50,976 nt of DNA from Candidatus Omnitrophota bacterium. Lineage in GTDB: Bacteria > Omnitrophota > Gorgyraeia > Zapsychrales > Fredricksoniimonadaceae. Both the position numbers and the translations under genes were made by a program. The stretch is taken from the NCBI GenBank assembly GCA_013285735.1, contig JABDGZ010000010.1, positions 1 through 50,976 of the forward strand. Direction: 5' to 3'. Shown here in pieces: positions 8,662 to 17,052 of this stretch. Each line of letters begins with the position of its first letter. Position 1 is the stretch's first letter. Under the pieces are notes generated by a model. That model ran no database searches, had not been told where the DNA came from, and saw only the letters and a program-made list of their open reading frames with translations.

Positions 8662-9081
8662 ATGAAACACTACCGTCAAGAATTATGGTTTAATACCAAA
8701 ACACGTCGGGCGTATATTAATATTACAAACCAGGTCCAGGCAGCCATTGATAAAAGCGGTATTCATGAAGGGCTGTGTTTAGTGAATGCCATGCATATCT
8801 CGGCCAGTGTTTATATCAACGATGATGAAGGCGGGCTATTGCAGGATTATGATGCCTGGCTTGAAAAACTAGCACCGCATGCGCCGGTGTCTCAGTACAG
8901 ACATAATGATACAGGTGAAGATAATGCGGACGCTCATCTCAAGCGTCAAGTGATGGGCCGCGAGGTGGTGGTGGCCATCACTCGTGGCAAATTAGATTTT
9001 GGACCATGGGAACAGATTTTTTACGGTGAGTTTGACGGCCGACGGGATAAAAGGGTTTTAGTTAAAATTATTGGGGAATAA
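8662..9081 (+). CDS. YjbQ/UPF0047-family protein
   Basis: The protein spans the complete YjbQ fold. It has the conserved histidine segment [14 protein letters not shown] (residues 44-57), [14 protein letters not shown] near residue 91 and a C-terminal [20 protein letters not shown]. Family members have weak thiamine-phosphate synthase activity in vitro and complement some thiamine mutants, though the native role is unsettled. A full thi operon elsewhere in this window (40969-43563) makes that activity worth noting. It follows the TPR gene by 21 bases and precedes a sugar kinase by 11. Confidence 0.88.
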   Translation: MKHYRQELWFNTKTRRAYINITNQVQAAIDKSGIHEGLCLVNAMHISASVYINDDEGGLLQDYDAWLEKLAPHAPVSQYRHNDTGEDNADAHLKRQVMGREVVVAITRGKLDFGPWEQIFYGEFDGRRDKRVLVKIIGE

Positions 9082-9092
9082 GGAGAATTTTT

Positions 9093-9998
9093 ATGAGTCT
9101 AGTAGTTTTAGGTACAGTAGCTTTGGATCATGTCAAAACACCTTCAGGTGCCAAAAAAGATATGCTGGGCGGATCTGCCGCTCATTTTGCCATGTCCGCC
9201 CGTCTTTTTACAGATGTGCATATGGTGGCGGTGGTAGGGCGTGATTTTCCTAATAAACATTTGGAGTTTTTAAGGCGCAAGGGCATTGATTGCTCATCCC
9301 TCAAGGTCAGCAGCGGCAAAACTTTCCGGTGGAGAGGGGAGTACAAAAAAGGCGATTTGAATACAGCCTTGACCTTAGCGACGGAGTTAGGGGTTTTACA
9401 GAGTTATGTGCCTGAATTAAAAGATCATCAGAAGAGTTTGCCCAATATTTTTTTGGCTAATTTTGATCCGGACCTACAAATACAACTTTTAAAACATTTG
9501 AAATCTCCCCGGTTAATTGGGTTAGACAGCATGAATTTATGGATCACCACAAAATCAAAATCATTGCGCCGCTTAATGAAGATGGTTCATCTATTTGTGG
9601 CTAATGATGGCGAGGCTCGTGCATTAACGGGAGAAAATAATTTAATCATGGCGGCTCGACGCCTGCGAGCGATGGGGCCGCGCATGATCGTCATTAAAAA
9701 AGGCGAGCATGGTGTTTTGTTCTATAGCGATCAGGTGATGTTCTCTTTTCCTGCTTATCCAGTGGACAAGGTCGTTGATCCCACCGGTGCAGGGGACACC
9801 TTTGCGGGTGGACTGATGGGATATTTAAGCCGGACCAACAAGCTTGACGATAAAACGCTGCGCAAGGCCTGTCTTTATGCCACGACAGTTGCGTCTTTTA
9901 ATGTGCAGGGTTTTGGTATGGCCCGCACAGCATCACTATCATTGCGTGAGGTCGAAGAGCGCATGAAAATTCTAGTTAAATTCTTTGCCCTGACATAA
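9093..9998 (+). CDS. PfkB-family carbohydrate kinase
   Basis: A ribokinase-type ATP-dependent kinase. The N-terminal LGGSAAHFAMSARLF matches the GG-containing substrate signature. The second PfkB signature DPTGAGDTFAGG begins at Asp229, with Asp235 as the likely catalytic base. At 301 residues the length is standard. The substrate could be a sugar or nucleoside; the sequence does not decide it. The small SemiSWEET-like membrane protein right after it makes sugar more likely. RBS AAGGAG lies just before the ATG. Confidence 0.88.
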   Translation: MSLVVLGTVALDHVKTPSGAKKDMLGGSAAHFAMSARLFTDVHMVAVVGRDFPNKHLEFLRRKGIDCSSLKVSSGKTFRWRGEYKKGDLNTALTLATELGVLQSYVPELKDHQKSLPNIFLANFDPDLQIQLLKHLKSPRLIGLDSMNLWITTKSKSLRRLMKMVHLFVANDGEARALTGENNLIMAARRLRAMGPRMIVIKKGEHGVLFYSDQVMFSFPAYPVDKVVDPTGAGDTFAGGLMGYLSRTNKLDDKTLRKACLYATTVASFNVQGFGMARTASLSLREVEERMKILVKFFALT

Positions 9999-10012
9999 AT
10001 CAAGGAAATTCC

Positions 10013-10261
10013 GTGAAAACAATCGGTCTTATAGCAGCCATCATTTTACCTTTTTTTAATATTCCTTTGATTGTCAAGATTGTCAGGGGCCGCTCGTCGC
10101 ATGACATCTCACTGATTTGGGTTTGGGGAGTATGGATATGTACGCTTTTGATGGCCCCCTCGGGGTTTACGTCCACGGATTTGGTTTGGCGTTGTTACAA
10201 TATCATTAATTTGGTTTTATTTACGGGCGTTGTGATCACCGTTTGGAGGTATAGAAAATGA
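10013..10261 (+). CDS. SemiSWEET/PQ-loop-like small membrane protein
   Basis: The 82-residue protein has three predicted membrane helices (about residues 3-20, 33-52 and 58-78), the length and topology of a SemiSWEET half-transporter. After helix 1 it reads IPLIVKIVRGRSSHDISL, matching the PQ-loop pattern of a Pro, then K/R-x-K/R, then Ser-x-x-D/G-I-S. The diagnostic Pro-Gln is Ile-Pro here. SemiSWEETs dimerise and let sugars move down gradients. The GTG start at 10013 is preceded by AAGGAA. Position between a sugar kinase and era favours a sugar role. It is also possible that it is only a distant relative with another substrate. Confidence 0.62.
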   Translation: MKTIGLIAAIILPFFNIPLIVKIVRGRSSHDISLIWVWGVWICTLLMAPSGFTSTDLVWRCYNIINLVLFTGVVITVWRYRK

Positions 10262-11211
10262 CCCCTCAAAATGTCATCCCCGAAAGTCTTAATCGGGGAT
10301 TAAAAAGCGGCTTTGTTGCTATTGTAGGCAGGCCCAATGTAGGAAAATCAACCTTGATCAACACTATTATAGGGGAAAAAATATCCATTGTATCTAACAT
10401 CCCTCAAACAACGCGCCATCAGATCAGGGGTATACATACCGACGAGCGCGGCCAAATCGTTTTCATAGATACTCCAGGGATACATGCGGGCAAGGATAAA
10501 CTTGACAAATACATGAACAGGGCTTCTTTAGGCAGTATTGATTCAGTTGACGCGGTCATTCATATGGTCGATGCGAGTGAAACAACAGGCCTTGAAGAAA
10601 AGCATGTGATTTCTCGTCTTAATAAATGTGGTAAGCCTATTATCGTGGGGTTGAACAAGATCGATATTACCAAAGGGAAATTCGTGCCAGAGTATATCAA
10701 GCTTTGGGAAGAGACGCGCGGAGTCCCGATGACTGAAATGACGGACCTCGTCCTGTTTCCACTGTCAGCGCTTAAGGGTACTAATGTCAAAAAATTGGTA
10801 GATATTTTATTTGAACAAATGCCCGTTGGCCCGCTTCTTTATGCTGAAGATACGATCACCGATTTCCCCAAACGCATGGCCATGGCAGATTTGATCCGGG
10901 AAAAATTATTCTTACTGATGCGCGAAGAAATCCCTCATTCGATTGCTGTTATTATCGAAGGGGTGCAGCCTAAAAAGGGCAAGGTGCTACATATCCGTGC
11001 TGCGATCTTAGTCGAGCGCGAGTCGCAGAAGGAAATTGTCATCGGCAAGGCAGGGGCTATTTTAAAGCAGGTCGGTACTGAAGCGCGCAAGGATTTGGAA
11101 GAATTAGTCGACAGCAAGGTGTTCCTTGAACTTTTTGTGAAGTCCAGCTCCAATTGGCGCGAGGATTACTCCACTCTCGAAGACATGGGGTACGTTTTTA
11201 GCGATCTTTAA
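10258..11211 (+). CDS. era: GTPase Era
   Basis: Era binds 16S rRNA and couples ribosome maturation to the cell cycle. The GTPase domain has GRPNVGKST (residues 24-32), a DTPGIH switch II motif and NKID. The C-terminal KH domain is complete and ends YSTLEDMGYVFSDL. ATG at 10258 is well supported by GGAGG seven bases upstream and a four-base overlap with the preceding gene. The oddity is the N-terminus: residues 5-15 are encoded by a palindromic repeat (10272-10300). The usual Era sequence starts only at KSGFVAIVG. Confidence 0.96.
   Translation: MTPQNVIPESLNRGLKSGFVAIVGRPNVGKSTLINTIIGEKISIVSNIPQTTRHQIRGIHTDERGQIVFIDTPGIHAGKDKLDKYMNRASLGSIDSVDAVIHMVDASETTGLEEKHVISRLNKCGKPIIVGLNKIDITKGKFVPEYIKLWEETRGVPMTEMTDLVLFPLSALKGTNVKKLVDILFEQMPVGPLLYAEDTITDFPKRMAMADLIREKLFLLMREEIPHSIAVIIEGVQPKKGKVLHIRAAILVERESQKEIVIGKAGAILKQVGTEARKDLEELVDSKVFLELFVKSSSNWREDYSTLEDMGYVFSDL
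10272..10300. repeat. Palindromic repeat, family B, inside the 5' end of era
   Basis: TGTCATCCCCGA (10272-10283) is followed by a nine-base loop and TCGGGGAT (10293-10300), an 8-bp stem ATCCCCGA/TCGGGGAT. A relative with the same head, loop start and stem lies at 20136-20166 at the 3' end of folC. Both copies are translated. Confidence 0.82.
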
Positions 11212-11262
11212 AATATTAATCCAAGCGTGGATAAAAGCCTACTTTTATACAATTCATTGGAT

Positions 11263-11406
11263 GGCTGATGTCGATATGTTTTTTCTGCGTATAAAAATTT
11301 GACAACGTTGCTTTCGGCTCAACTATTCGCGTGACCAAGTTATTGGTTACCAACGCCACCAGCGTGAACGTCAAATTTTAGCAGAAAAAATATATCGATG
11401 TCAGCC
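11263..11406 (+). mobile_element. MITE-like 144-bp terminal-inverted-repeat element, copy 1
   Basis: The element begins GGCTGATGTCGATATG and ends with its near reverse complement (CGATGTCAGCC). The terminal inverted repeats run about 38 bp with few mismatches (11263-11303 against 11370-11406). The centre contains the hairpin GTGACCAA/TTGGTTAC around 11331-11350 and a TTTCGGCTCAACTATTCGC core. A copy of the same length lies in the opposite orientation at 37555-37698; by eye only four positions differ. Weaker similarity extends outward on both sides, to roughly 11241-11426. There is no ORF, so it would be non-autonomous. It fills the 224-bp era-nth gap. Confidence 0.85.
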
Positions 11407-11435
11407 CCAGATAGCTACTTATTAAATGGGAATGT

Positions 11436-12110
11436 ATGCCCGACAAAAAACTTTTAGATAATACGCAGATTGCACAAGTGATTAAACTGTTGAAGGTCGC
11501 GATGCGTGATTTGCCTGATCCTTCAGTGACCTTGGTCGGCAAGAAATATAAAAGTCCTTTTTTAGTGCTGATATCTTGTTTGTTAAGCTTGCGCACCCGT
11601 GATGAAACGACCTTACCAGCCAGTGAGCGTTTGTTTGCGCGTGCGGATACGATGCAGGAGATGCTCAAGGTTCCGGTCGGTGAAATTCAGAAGTTGATTT
11701 ATCCGGTCGGGTTTTATAAAACTAAAGCCGTGCGCATCCACGATATTTGTGAAGACTTGATCCATCGCTTCGGCGGACAGGTTCCTGATGAGATTGACGA
11801 TCTTCTAACACTCAAAGGAGTGGGGCGCAAAACAGCGAATTTGGTTTTAACGGAAGGGTTTGGCAAGCCAGGGATTTGTGTGGATACCCACGTGCATCGT
11901 ATCTCTAATCGCCTGGGGTATATTAAAACGAAAACTCCCGATGCGACCGAATCAGCTTTACGGGAAAAATTGCCGCTTAAATATTGGATTGAATATAATG
12001 CTTTGCTGGTGACATGGGGACAGAATGTTTGTAAACCCATTTCACCCATTTGTTCAACTTGTCCTGTTGACAATATCTGCCAACGGGTGAACGTCGGTAT
12101 CAGCCGCTAA
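11436..12110 (+). CDS. nth: Endonuclease III (DNA glycosylase/AP lyase)
   Basis: Nth removes oxidised pyrimidines and cleaves the abasic site in base-excision repair. The helix-hairpin-helix LKGVGRKTANLVL contains the Schiff-base Lys132, and VDTHVHR carries the catalytic Asp150. The C-terminal 4Fe-4S ligands have the canonical C-X6-C-X2-C-X5-C spacing (CKPISPICSTCPVDNIC). The length of 224 residues is normal. The ATG at 11436 is just downstream of the outer similarity boundary of the MITE-like element, so its 5' signals lie next to or within the repeat. Confidence 0.96.
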   Translation: MPDKKLLDNTQIAQVIKLLKVAMRDLPDPSVTLVGKKYKSPFLVLISCLLSLRTRDETTLPASERLFARADTMQEMLKVPVGEIQKLIYPVGFYKTKAVRIHDICEDLIHRFGGQVPDEIDDLLTLKGVGRKTANLVLTEGFGKPGICVDTHVHRISNRLGYIKTKTPDATESALREKLPLKYWIEYNALLVTWGQNVCKPISPICSTCPVDNICQRVNVGISR

Positions 12111-12113
12111 ACT

Positions 12114-13403
12114 ATGAAGCTTTTTTTATATTTTTCACAAATTATTGGATTAGATATCGTGGATGCCCAAGGAAAATGGCTTGGCCAACTGCACGATATT
12201 GCCATGAGCCCATCCTCGGATATTTATCCTAAGGCCAGCGAGTTAATTATTCGTCGGGGATCATACCCTAGGGAATATGCCAAGGTCAATTGGGAAGATA
12301 TTATTTATATCGCAGAGCAGGGCCGCCTTAAAATCCTCAGCGATCAGGTCCAATTTTCTAAAGAGATACCTAAATGTGATTTTACCTTGCGCCGTGACAT
12401 TTTTGACCAGCAGGTGGTGGATATCGACGATCAGCGCGTTGTACGGGTCAATGATATCTATTTATTATGTGTGGAGAATCAGTATTATGCCGCTAACGTC
12501 GATGTAGGACTGAGGGGTATTTTTCGGCGATTAGGGTGGTCGGGTTTAATTGACTTTATCGTGTCCTGTTACAATTCCAAGTCACCCTATTTAACTCAGG
12601 AAAAATTAATCCCTTGGAAAGCCACCCAAGTCTTGCCTAAACTTGGACGCATGAAGAGCGTGCTCAAGATAGAAGTAGCCAAGAATAAATTAAATAGCAT
12701 TCCACCGTCTGCGTTGGCCGACATTATTCAGGACCTGGATCTTTATGCACGGGTATCGGTGTTTAAATCAATGGAAACAGTGTTGCAGAATAAAGTTTTT
12801 ACGGATATGGCGTTGACGGCTAAAGAGGAACTTATTGATCAGCTAAGCGAGGGAGAAGTGGCCCAATTGATCACTAATATCCCGGCGGATGAGGCCACGG
12901 ATTTGTTGATGAAATTACCGCGCGAAAAGACTCATCACCTGATGGGCCTTTTGGGTTCAGAAACCAATAAAAAATTACGTAAACTTTTAAGCTTCGCTAA
13001 AGATTCCGCGGGCGGGCTTATGACTACGGAATACCTTTACTTGAAATCTGATGCTACGGTGGAAGATGGGTTTAACAAGATTAAAGAGAATATCAATTTT
13101 CCAGGCACTATTTTCTTTCTTTATATCGTCGATGAGAATCATAAATATTTGGGCACGACTTCCCTGAGGCGCTTTTTCACTGAAAACCCAAAAACTCTTT
13201 TACTGCATACCTGTTACCCGGAAAATATCCATGTGTATACTGATGACAGCGTAGAACAGGTGGCACTGCTTTTAGAGCGCCATAAATCTTCTTCCATCCC
13301 TGTTGTTAACGCCCAGGACATTTTGCAAGGCATCATTACCATCGATGACGTCTTGGAAATATTGATTTCGATGGTATGGCATAAATATGATGAGAAATTA
13401 TGA
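12114..13403 (+). CDS. Soluble PRC-barrel / MgtE-N / CBS protein
   Basis: The 429-residue protein looks like the cytoplasmic half of an MgtE magnesium channel without any membrane segment. Residues 1-70 form a PRC-barrel-like domain (IIGLDIVDAQGKWLGQLHDI) and 90-135 a second similar one. About 190-290 is the MgtE N helical superhelix (LADIIQDLD, then LLMKLPREKTHHLMGLL). About 295-425 is a CBS pair (SAGGLMTTEY opening, IPVVNAQDILQGIITIDDVLE closing). In MgtE these domains sense cytosolic Mg2+ and gate the channel. The gene starts three bases after nth ends and overlaps the Nramp-family gene by four bases, so it probably regulates that transporter. Confidence 0.85.
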   Translation: MKLFLYFSQIIGLDIVDAQGKWLGQLHDIAMSPSSDIYPKASELIIRRGSYPREYAKVNWEDIIYIAEQGRLKILSDQVQFSKEIPKCDFTLRRDIFDQQVVDIDDQRVVRVNDIYLLCVENQYYAANVDVGLRGIFRRLGWSGLIDFIVSCYNSKSPYLTQEKLIPWKATQVLPKLGRMKSVLKIEVAKNKLNSIPPSALADIIQDLDLYARVSVFKSMETVLQNKVFTDMALTAKEELIDQLSEGEVAQLITNIPADEATDLLMKLPREKTHHLMGLLGSETNKKLRKLLSFAKDSAGGLMTTEYLYLKSDATVEDGFNKIKENINFPGTIFFLYIVDENHKYLGTTSLRRFFTENPKTLLLHTCYPENIHVYTDDSVEQVALLLERHKSSSIPVVNAQDILQGIITIDDVLEILISMVWHKYDEKL

Positions 13404-14668
13404 GATTTTGGCAAAAATTTAAAAAGAATGAAGTTTTGAAAAATGTCCTGATTTTTTTGGCCATGTTAGGCCCTGGTGTCATTACCGGAAGTGTGGACAA
13501 TGATGCCGGCGGTATCACCACCTATTCCGTTGCCGCGGCGAACTATGGCTATCCTATTATCTGGACACTGTTGCCGTCATTCATTGTGTTGGTGGTAGTA
13601 CAGGAAATGAATATGCGGATGGGGGCTTGTACGGGCAAGGGGCTGGCGGACTTGATCCGGGAGTCCTTTGGTATTAAAGTTACTTTTTGGATATTTTTAG
13701 GTCTTTTGATTGCAGACATTGGAAACACGGCCACTGAATTTGCCGGTGTGGCTGGAAGTATGAATATTTTTGGTATCAGTAAATACATCTCGGTACCTCT
13801 AACGGCAATTGCTGTTTGGATTTTGGTGACCAAAGGTAATTATAAAATCACCGAGCGCATCTTTTTATTGTTTAGTGTGTGTCTCTTATCCTATGTGGTT
13901 TCTGCTATTGCGGCCAAGCCGGATTGGCATCAGGTAGGCCTTGCTTTCATTCATCCACAGATTCAGTACAATAAAGATTATTTGATCCTGGTGTTAGGCA
14001 TCGTCGGTACAACCATTGCTCCCTGGATGCAGTTTTATATGCAATCTGCAGTCATTGAAAAAGGGACCACCATGGATGATTATAAGATGGCCCTGGCAGA
14101 TGTTATTATTGGATGTGTGGCGACAGTGGCGGTGGCGGTGTTTATTATGGTTGCGTGTGCGGCTACCTTGCATGCTAATAATATTACCATTAATGAGGCC
14201 AAGGACGCGGCGTTAGCGCTCAAGCCCTTTGCCGGAGCATTGGCCTCTGCTGTTTTTGCCTTTGGTCTTTTTGTTGCTTCTATTTTCTCCGCGACCATCC
14301 TGCCTTTGGCTACTGCTTTTTATATTTGTGAGGCCTTTGGTTTTAATGCAGGCATCGACAAGCGTGTCGAGGATGCGCCACAATTTTATACCCTTTTTGC
14401 AGCAATCCTGATCATCGCCTGCGGGATTATTTTAATGCCCAACGCCCCTTTGATTGCAATCTCATTATGGACTCAGGACATCAATGCCATGCTTTTGCCC
14501 GTGGTTTTAATTTCCATGCAATTGATGGTCAATAATCCCGAGATCATGGGCGAACATGTTAATAATAAATTTCAAAATACCATCGGCTGGACTACCACCA
14601 TTATTTTAATCACGATGACTCTTTTGTTGATGATTTTGCCGGCCCTGGATCTTTTTAAAACTCATTGA
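13400..14668 (+). CDS. Nramp-family divalent metal transporter, atypical site residues
   Basis: A 422-residue integral membrane protein with about 11 helices, overall Nramp-like. TM1 reads GPGVITGSVDNDAGGI where canonical Mn/Fe Nramps carry DPGN: the Asp is kept but the Asn four places on is Ala. TM6 reads VASIFSATILPLA and lacks the methionine that helps Nramps choose transition metals. Loss of these ligands is seen in Nramp-related Mg2+ transporters. Together with the translationally coupled MgtE-N/CBS protein this suggests Mg2+ or another hard cation rather than Mn2+/Fe2+. That substrate is inference. Confidence 0.82.
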   Translation: MRFWQKFKKNEVLKNVLIFLAMLGPGVITGSVDNDAGGITTYSVAAANYGYPIIWTLLPSFIVLVVVQEMNMRMGACTGKGLADLIRESFGIKVTFWIFLGLLIADIGNTATEFAGVAGSMNIFGISKYISVPLTAIAVWILVTKGNYKITERIFLLFSVCLLSYVVSAIAAKPDWHQVGLAFIHPQIQYNKDYLILVLGIVGTTIAPWMQFYMQSAVIEKGTTMDDYKMALADVIIGCVATVAVAVFIMVACAATLHANNITINEAKDAALALKPFAGALASAVFAFGLFVASIFSATILPLATAFYICEAFGFNAGIDKRVEDAPQFYTLFAAILIIACGIILMPNAPLIAISLWTQDINAMLLPVVLISMQLMVNNPEIMGEHVNNKFQNTIGWTTTIILITMTLLLMILPALDLFKTH

Positions 14669-14758
14669 ATAGGGCGTTATTTTTCTTTAAAAGGCAATAA
14701 AGCTATTTAAAAATATTTATAGCATTTTGGCGTATTTTTGATAAATTGAGTACAAATT

Positions 14759-15775
14759 ATGAGTAAAATAGTGGGCATTACATACGATTTAAAGAGTGAC
14801 TGGCAAGGCAGTCAGGATGATCCTATTGATGCATCAGCCGAACTCGACGGGACAAAGACGATTGAATGTCTTAAAGTCGCTTTTGAATCAGCGGGACATA
14901 AGGTTGTTTTGATTGGTGGAGCCCGCCAATTAATCAGCCGTATGGCCAGCGGTGATTTGAAGGTTGATTTTGTTTTTAATATTTCCGAAGGGTTTAAAGG
15001 CCGTAATCGTGAAAGTCAAGTGCCGGCTATTTTGGATTTTTACAATATTCCTTTTGCGGGTGCAGATGCGTTGACATTAGGAGTTACCTTAGACAAAGTG
15101 GTGGCTAAGAAATGTTTCATAGCCGATGGCATTCCAACAGCGCGTTATTTTAAAGCAAGGCTGGAAGATGATTTGGCGGCATTAAATATGCTTGGATACC
15201 CTTTATTTGTCAAGACCCTGCATGAAGGGACTTCCAAAGGAATTACTCAAAAATCAAGGGTTGAAAATTTACAAGAGCTCAAAGTGCAGGTAGAGCACGT
15301 TAATCGTAATTATAAACAACCGGCTTTGGTTGAGGAGTTTATAAAGGGTACAGAATTTACCGTCGGTGTTATTGGTAATAATCCGCCAGTGGCCATGCCG
15401 GTGGTGCAATATGCGATTGCAGGAAAAACAACTTTAGGTAATGAATTTTATTCATATCGTCACGTGGCAGAAAAATTAGTGGAGCATATTTGCCCGGCAC
15501 CCATTGAAGAAAAATTGGCGTTGCGTTTACAAGAATTGGCTGTGCGTGCGTATCAATCAGTGGATTGCCGTGATTTCGGGCGCGTTGATTTTCGCGTTGA
15601 TGAAAAGGGTAATCCGTATGTGTTGGAAATAAATCCGCTCCCTAATTTAAGTCCTGATGATGTTTTTGTTTTATTTGGCAAGTCACAAGGAATGTCGTAT
15701 AATCAAATCATTAACAAAATTTTAGATGAGGCACTGATGCGTTTAGGCCTCCTGGAAGGTGTATATAACAAATGA
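14759..15775 (+). CDS. ATP-grasp ligase of the D-alanine-D-alanine ligase family
   Basis: This 338-residue ATP-grasp protein resembles Ddl: NISEGFKGRNRESQVPAILD near residue 77, the ATP-binding region around LGYPLFVKTLHEG and a metal-binding end with LEINPLPNLSPDD. Ddl makes the D-Ala-D-Ala end of peptidoglycan. This protein diverges at the N-terminus (GITYDLKSDW and an ELDGTKT segment), and it overlaps a KamA-type aminomutase gene by four bases. That coupling suggests a ligase for another amino acid, possibly beta-lysine. No mur genes are nearby. The preceding 90 bp (14669-14758) is AT-rich with no clear promoter. Confidence 0.78.
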   Translation: MSKIVGITYDLKSDWQGSQDDPIDASAELDGTKTIECLKVAFESAGHKVVLIGGARQLISRMASGDLKVDFVFNISEGFKGRNRESQVPAILDFYNIPFAGADALTLGVTLDKVVAKKCFIADGIPTARYFKARLEDDLAALNMLGYPLFVKTLHEGTSKGITQKSRVENLQELKVQVEHVNRNYKQPALVEEFIKGTEFTVGVIGNNPPVAMPVVQYAIAGKTTLGNEFYSYRHVAEKLVEHICPAPIEEKLALRLQELAVRAYQSVDCRDFGRVDFRVDEKGNPYVLEINPLPNLSPDDVFVLFGKSQGMSYNQIINKILDEALMRLGLLEGVYNK

Positions 15776-16956
15776 GCCCAACGACTACGGTGATTAAAGA
15801 GGAAGCTGCTGCATCTTCTGGACCTAATATTCCGTTATCTCCCCAAGAAGAGCGTGTCATCAAACTTTTCCCAGGTGCTACTTTAGCTGATTGGGAAGAT
15901 TGGCGTTGGCAGATCCGCAATCGTATCCGCACACTTGATCAAATAAATAAGCTTATGAAATTGACGCCGCATGAAGAGCGCGGGGTAATAGGGGCAGGGG
16001 ATAAATTAACCATGTCCATCCCGCCGTATTTTGCTGCCTTGATCGATGAAAATGATCCTGGATGCCCCATACGCTTGCAGTCGGTCCCCTTGGATTATGA
16101 ATTTGAGACCACTGAGAATGAAATGCTTGATCCCTGCGGGGAAGATAAGAATTCTGCGGTGCATGGCCTGGTGCATCGTTATCCGGACCGCGTGCTTTTT
16201 TTAGTCAATGAAATGTGCGCTATGTATTGCCGTTATTGTACGCGTTCACGCATGGTTGGCGACGGTAATCACACACTTAATACCGGGACGTATGACGCAG
16301 CGCTTAATTATATCCGTGAGCATAAAGAGATCCGTGATGTCTTGATTTCCGGAGGAGATCCTTTGACCTTGGGCGATCGCATGCTGGAATATCTTATCTC
16401 TTCCGTTAAGGCGATCCCACATGTGGAGTTTGTGCGTATCGGGACACGTATTCCGGTGACCTTGCCGCAGCGCATAACACCGGAATTGATTGCCATGTTT
16501 AAAAAATATTCACCGCTTTGGATGAGTGTCCATTTTAACCATGCCAAGGAAGTGACACCACGCGTCAAGCATGCCTGCAACATGATCGCTGATGCGGGTA
16601 TCCCGATGGGTTCTCAGACAGTGCTATTGCGCGGTGTTAACGATTCCCCGGAAGTGATGAAAAAACTTTTTCATGAGCTTTTAAAAATCCGTGTGCGGCC
16701 CTATTACATTTATCAGTGCGATCCGATCGTCGGCTCCAGGCATTTCCGTACCACTGTTGAGACAGGTATTAATATTATCCAGAATTTGCGCGGGCATACG
16801 ACCGGCTACGCGGTGCCGACCTATGTGATTGATGGACCCGGCGGTGGCGGAAAAATCCCTGTTAATCCTGATTATTTGGTTTCCAAAGAAAATGGCCGGT
16901 ATACGCTGCGTAATTTTGCAGGAGAATTATACACCTACGTTGATCCTACGTATTAA
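15772..16956 (+). CDS. KamA-family radical SAM enzyme (lysine 2,3-aminomutase type)
   Basis: The radical SAM cluster ligands are Cys149, Cys153 and Cys156 (CAMYCRYCTRSR). The PLP-binding Lys361 sits in the glycine-rich PGGGGKIP motif. Lysine 2,3-aminomutases convert L-lysine to beta-lysine, used in lysine fermentation, in osmolytes or for EF-P modification (EpmB). At 394 residues it lies between EpmB and clostridial KamA in length. No other lysine-fermentation gene and no efp or epmA is in the window. The overlapping ATP-grasp gene suggests the product is ligated onto something. Confidence 0.86.
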   Translation: MSPTTTVIKEEAAASSGPNIPLSPQEERVIKLFPGATLADWEDWRWQIRNRIRTLDQINKLMKLTPHEERGVIGAGDKLTMSIPPYFAALIDENDPGCPIRLQSVPLDYEFETTENEMLDPCGEDKNSAVHGLVHRYPDRVLFLVNEMCAMYCRYCTRSRMVGDGNHTLNTGTYDAALNYIREHKEIRDVLISGGDPLTLGDRMLEYLISSVKAIPHVEFVRIGTRIPVTLPQRITPELIAMFKKYSPLWMSVHFNHAKEVTPRVKHACNMIADAGIPMGSQTVLLRGVNDSPEVMKKLFHELLKIRVRPYYIYQCDPIVGSRHFRTTVETGINIIQNLRGHTTGYAVPTYVIDGPGGGGKIPVNPDYLVSKENGRYTLRNFAGELYTYVDPTY

Positions 16957-16976
16957 GGGCTGCTCTTTTGAATTGT

Positions 16977-17004
16977 TTGACAAAGTTGGAACATGTACTA
17001 TAAT
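16977..17004 (+). promoter_or_regulatory. Consensus sigma-70 promoter of rpsU
   Basis: A perfect TTGACA (16977-16982) and a perfect TATAAT (16999-17004) are separated by 16 bp. The predicted start near 17011 gives a leader of about 42 nt before rpsU. Confidence 0.85.
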
Positions 17005-17052
17005 ACACGCTTCAAATCAATTAAATCCATAAAAGAAGGGTAGTGATACGTA

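Noticed and set aside
11263-11406. Integron attC site or tRNA-like gene
   Set aside because: The core has AAC and GTT motifs and hairpins, but no R/L box order, no array, no adjacent cassette and no tRNA cloverleaf or anticodon arm.
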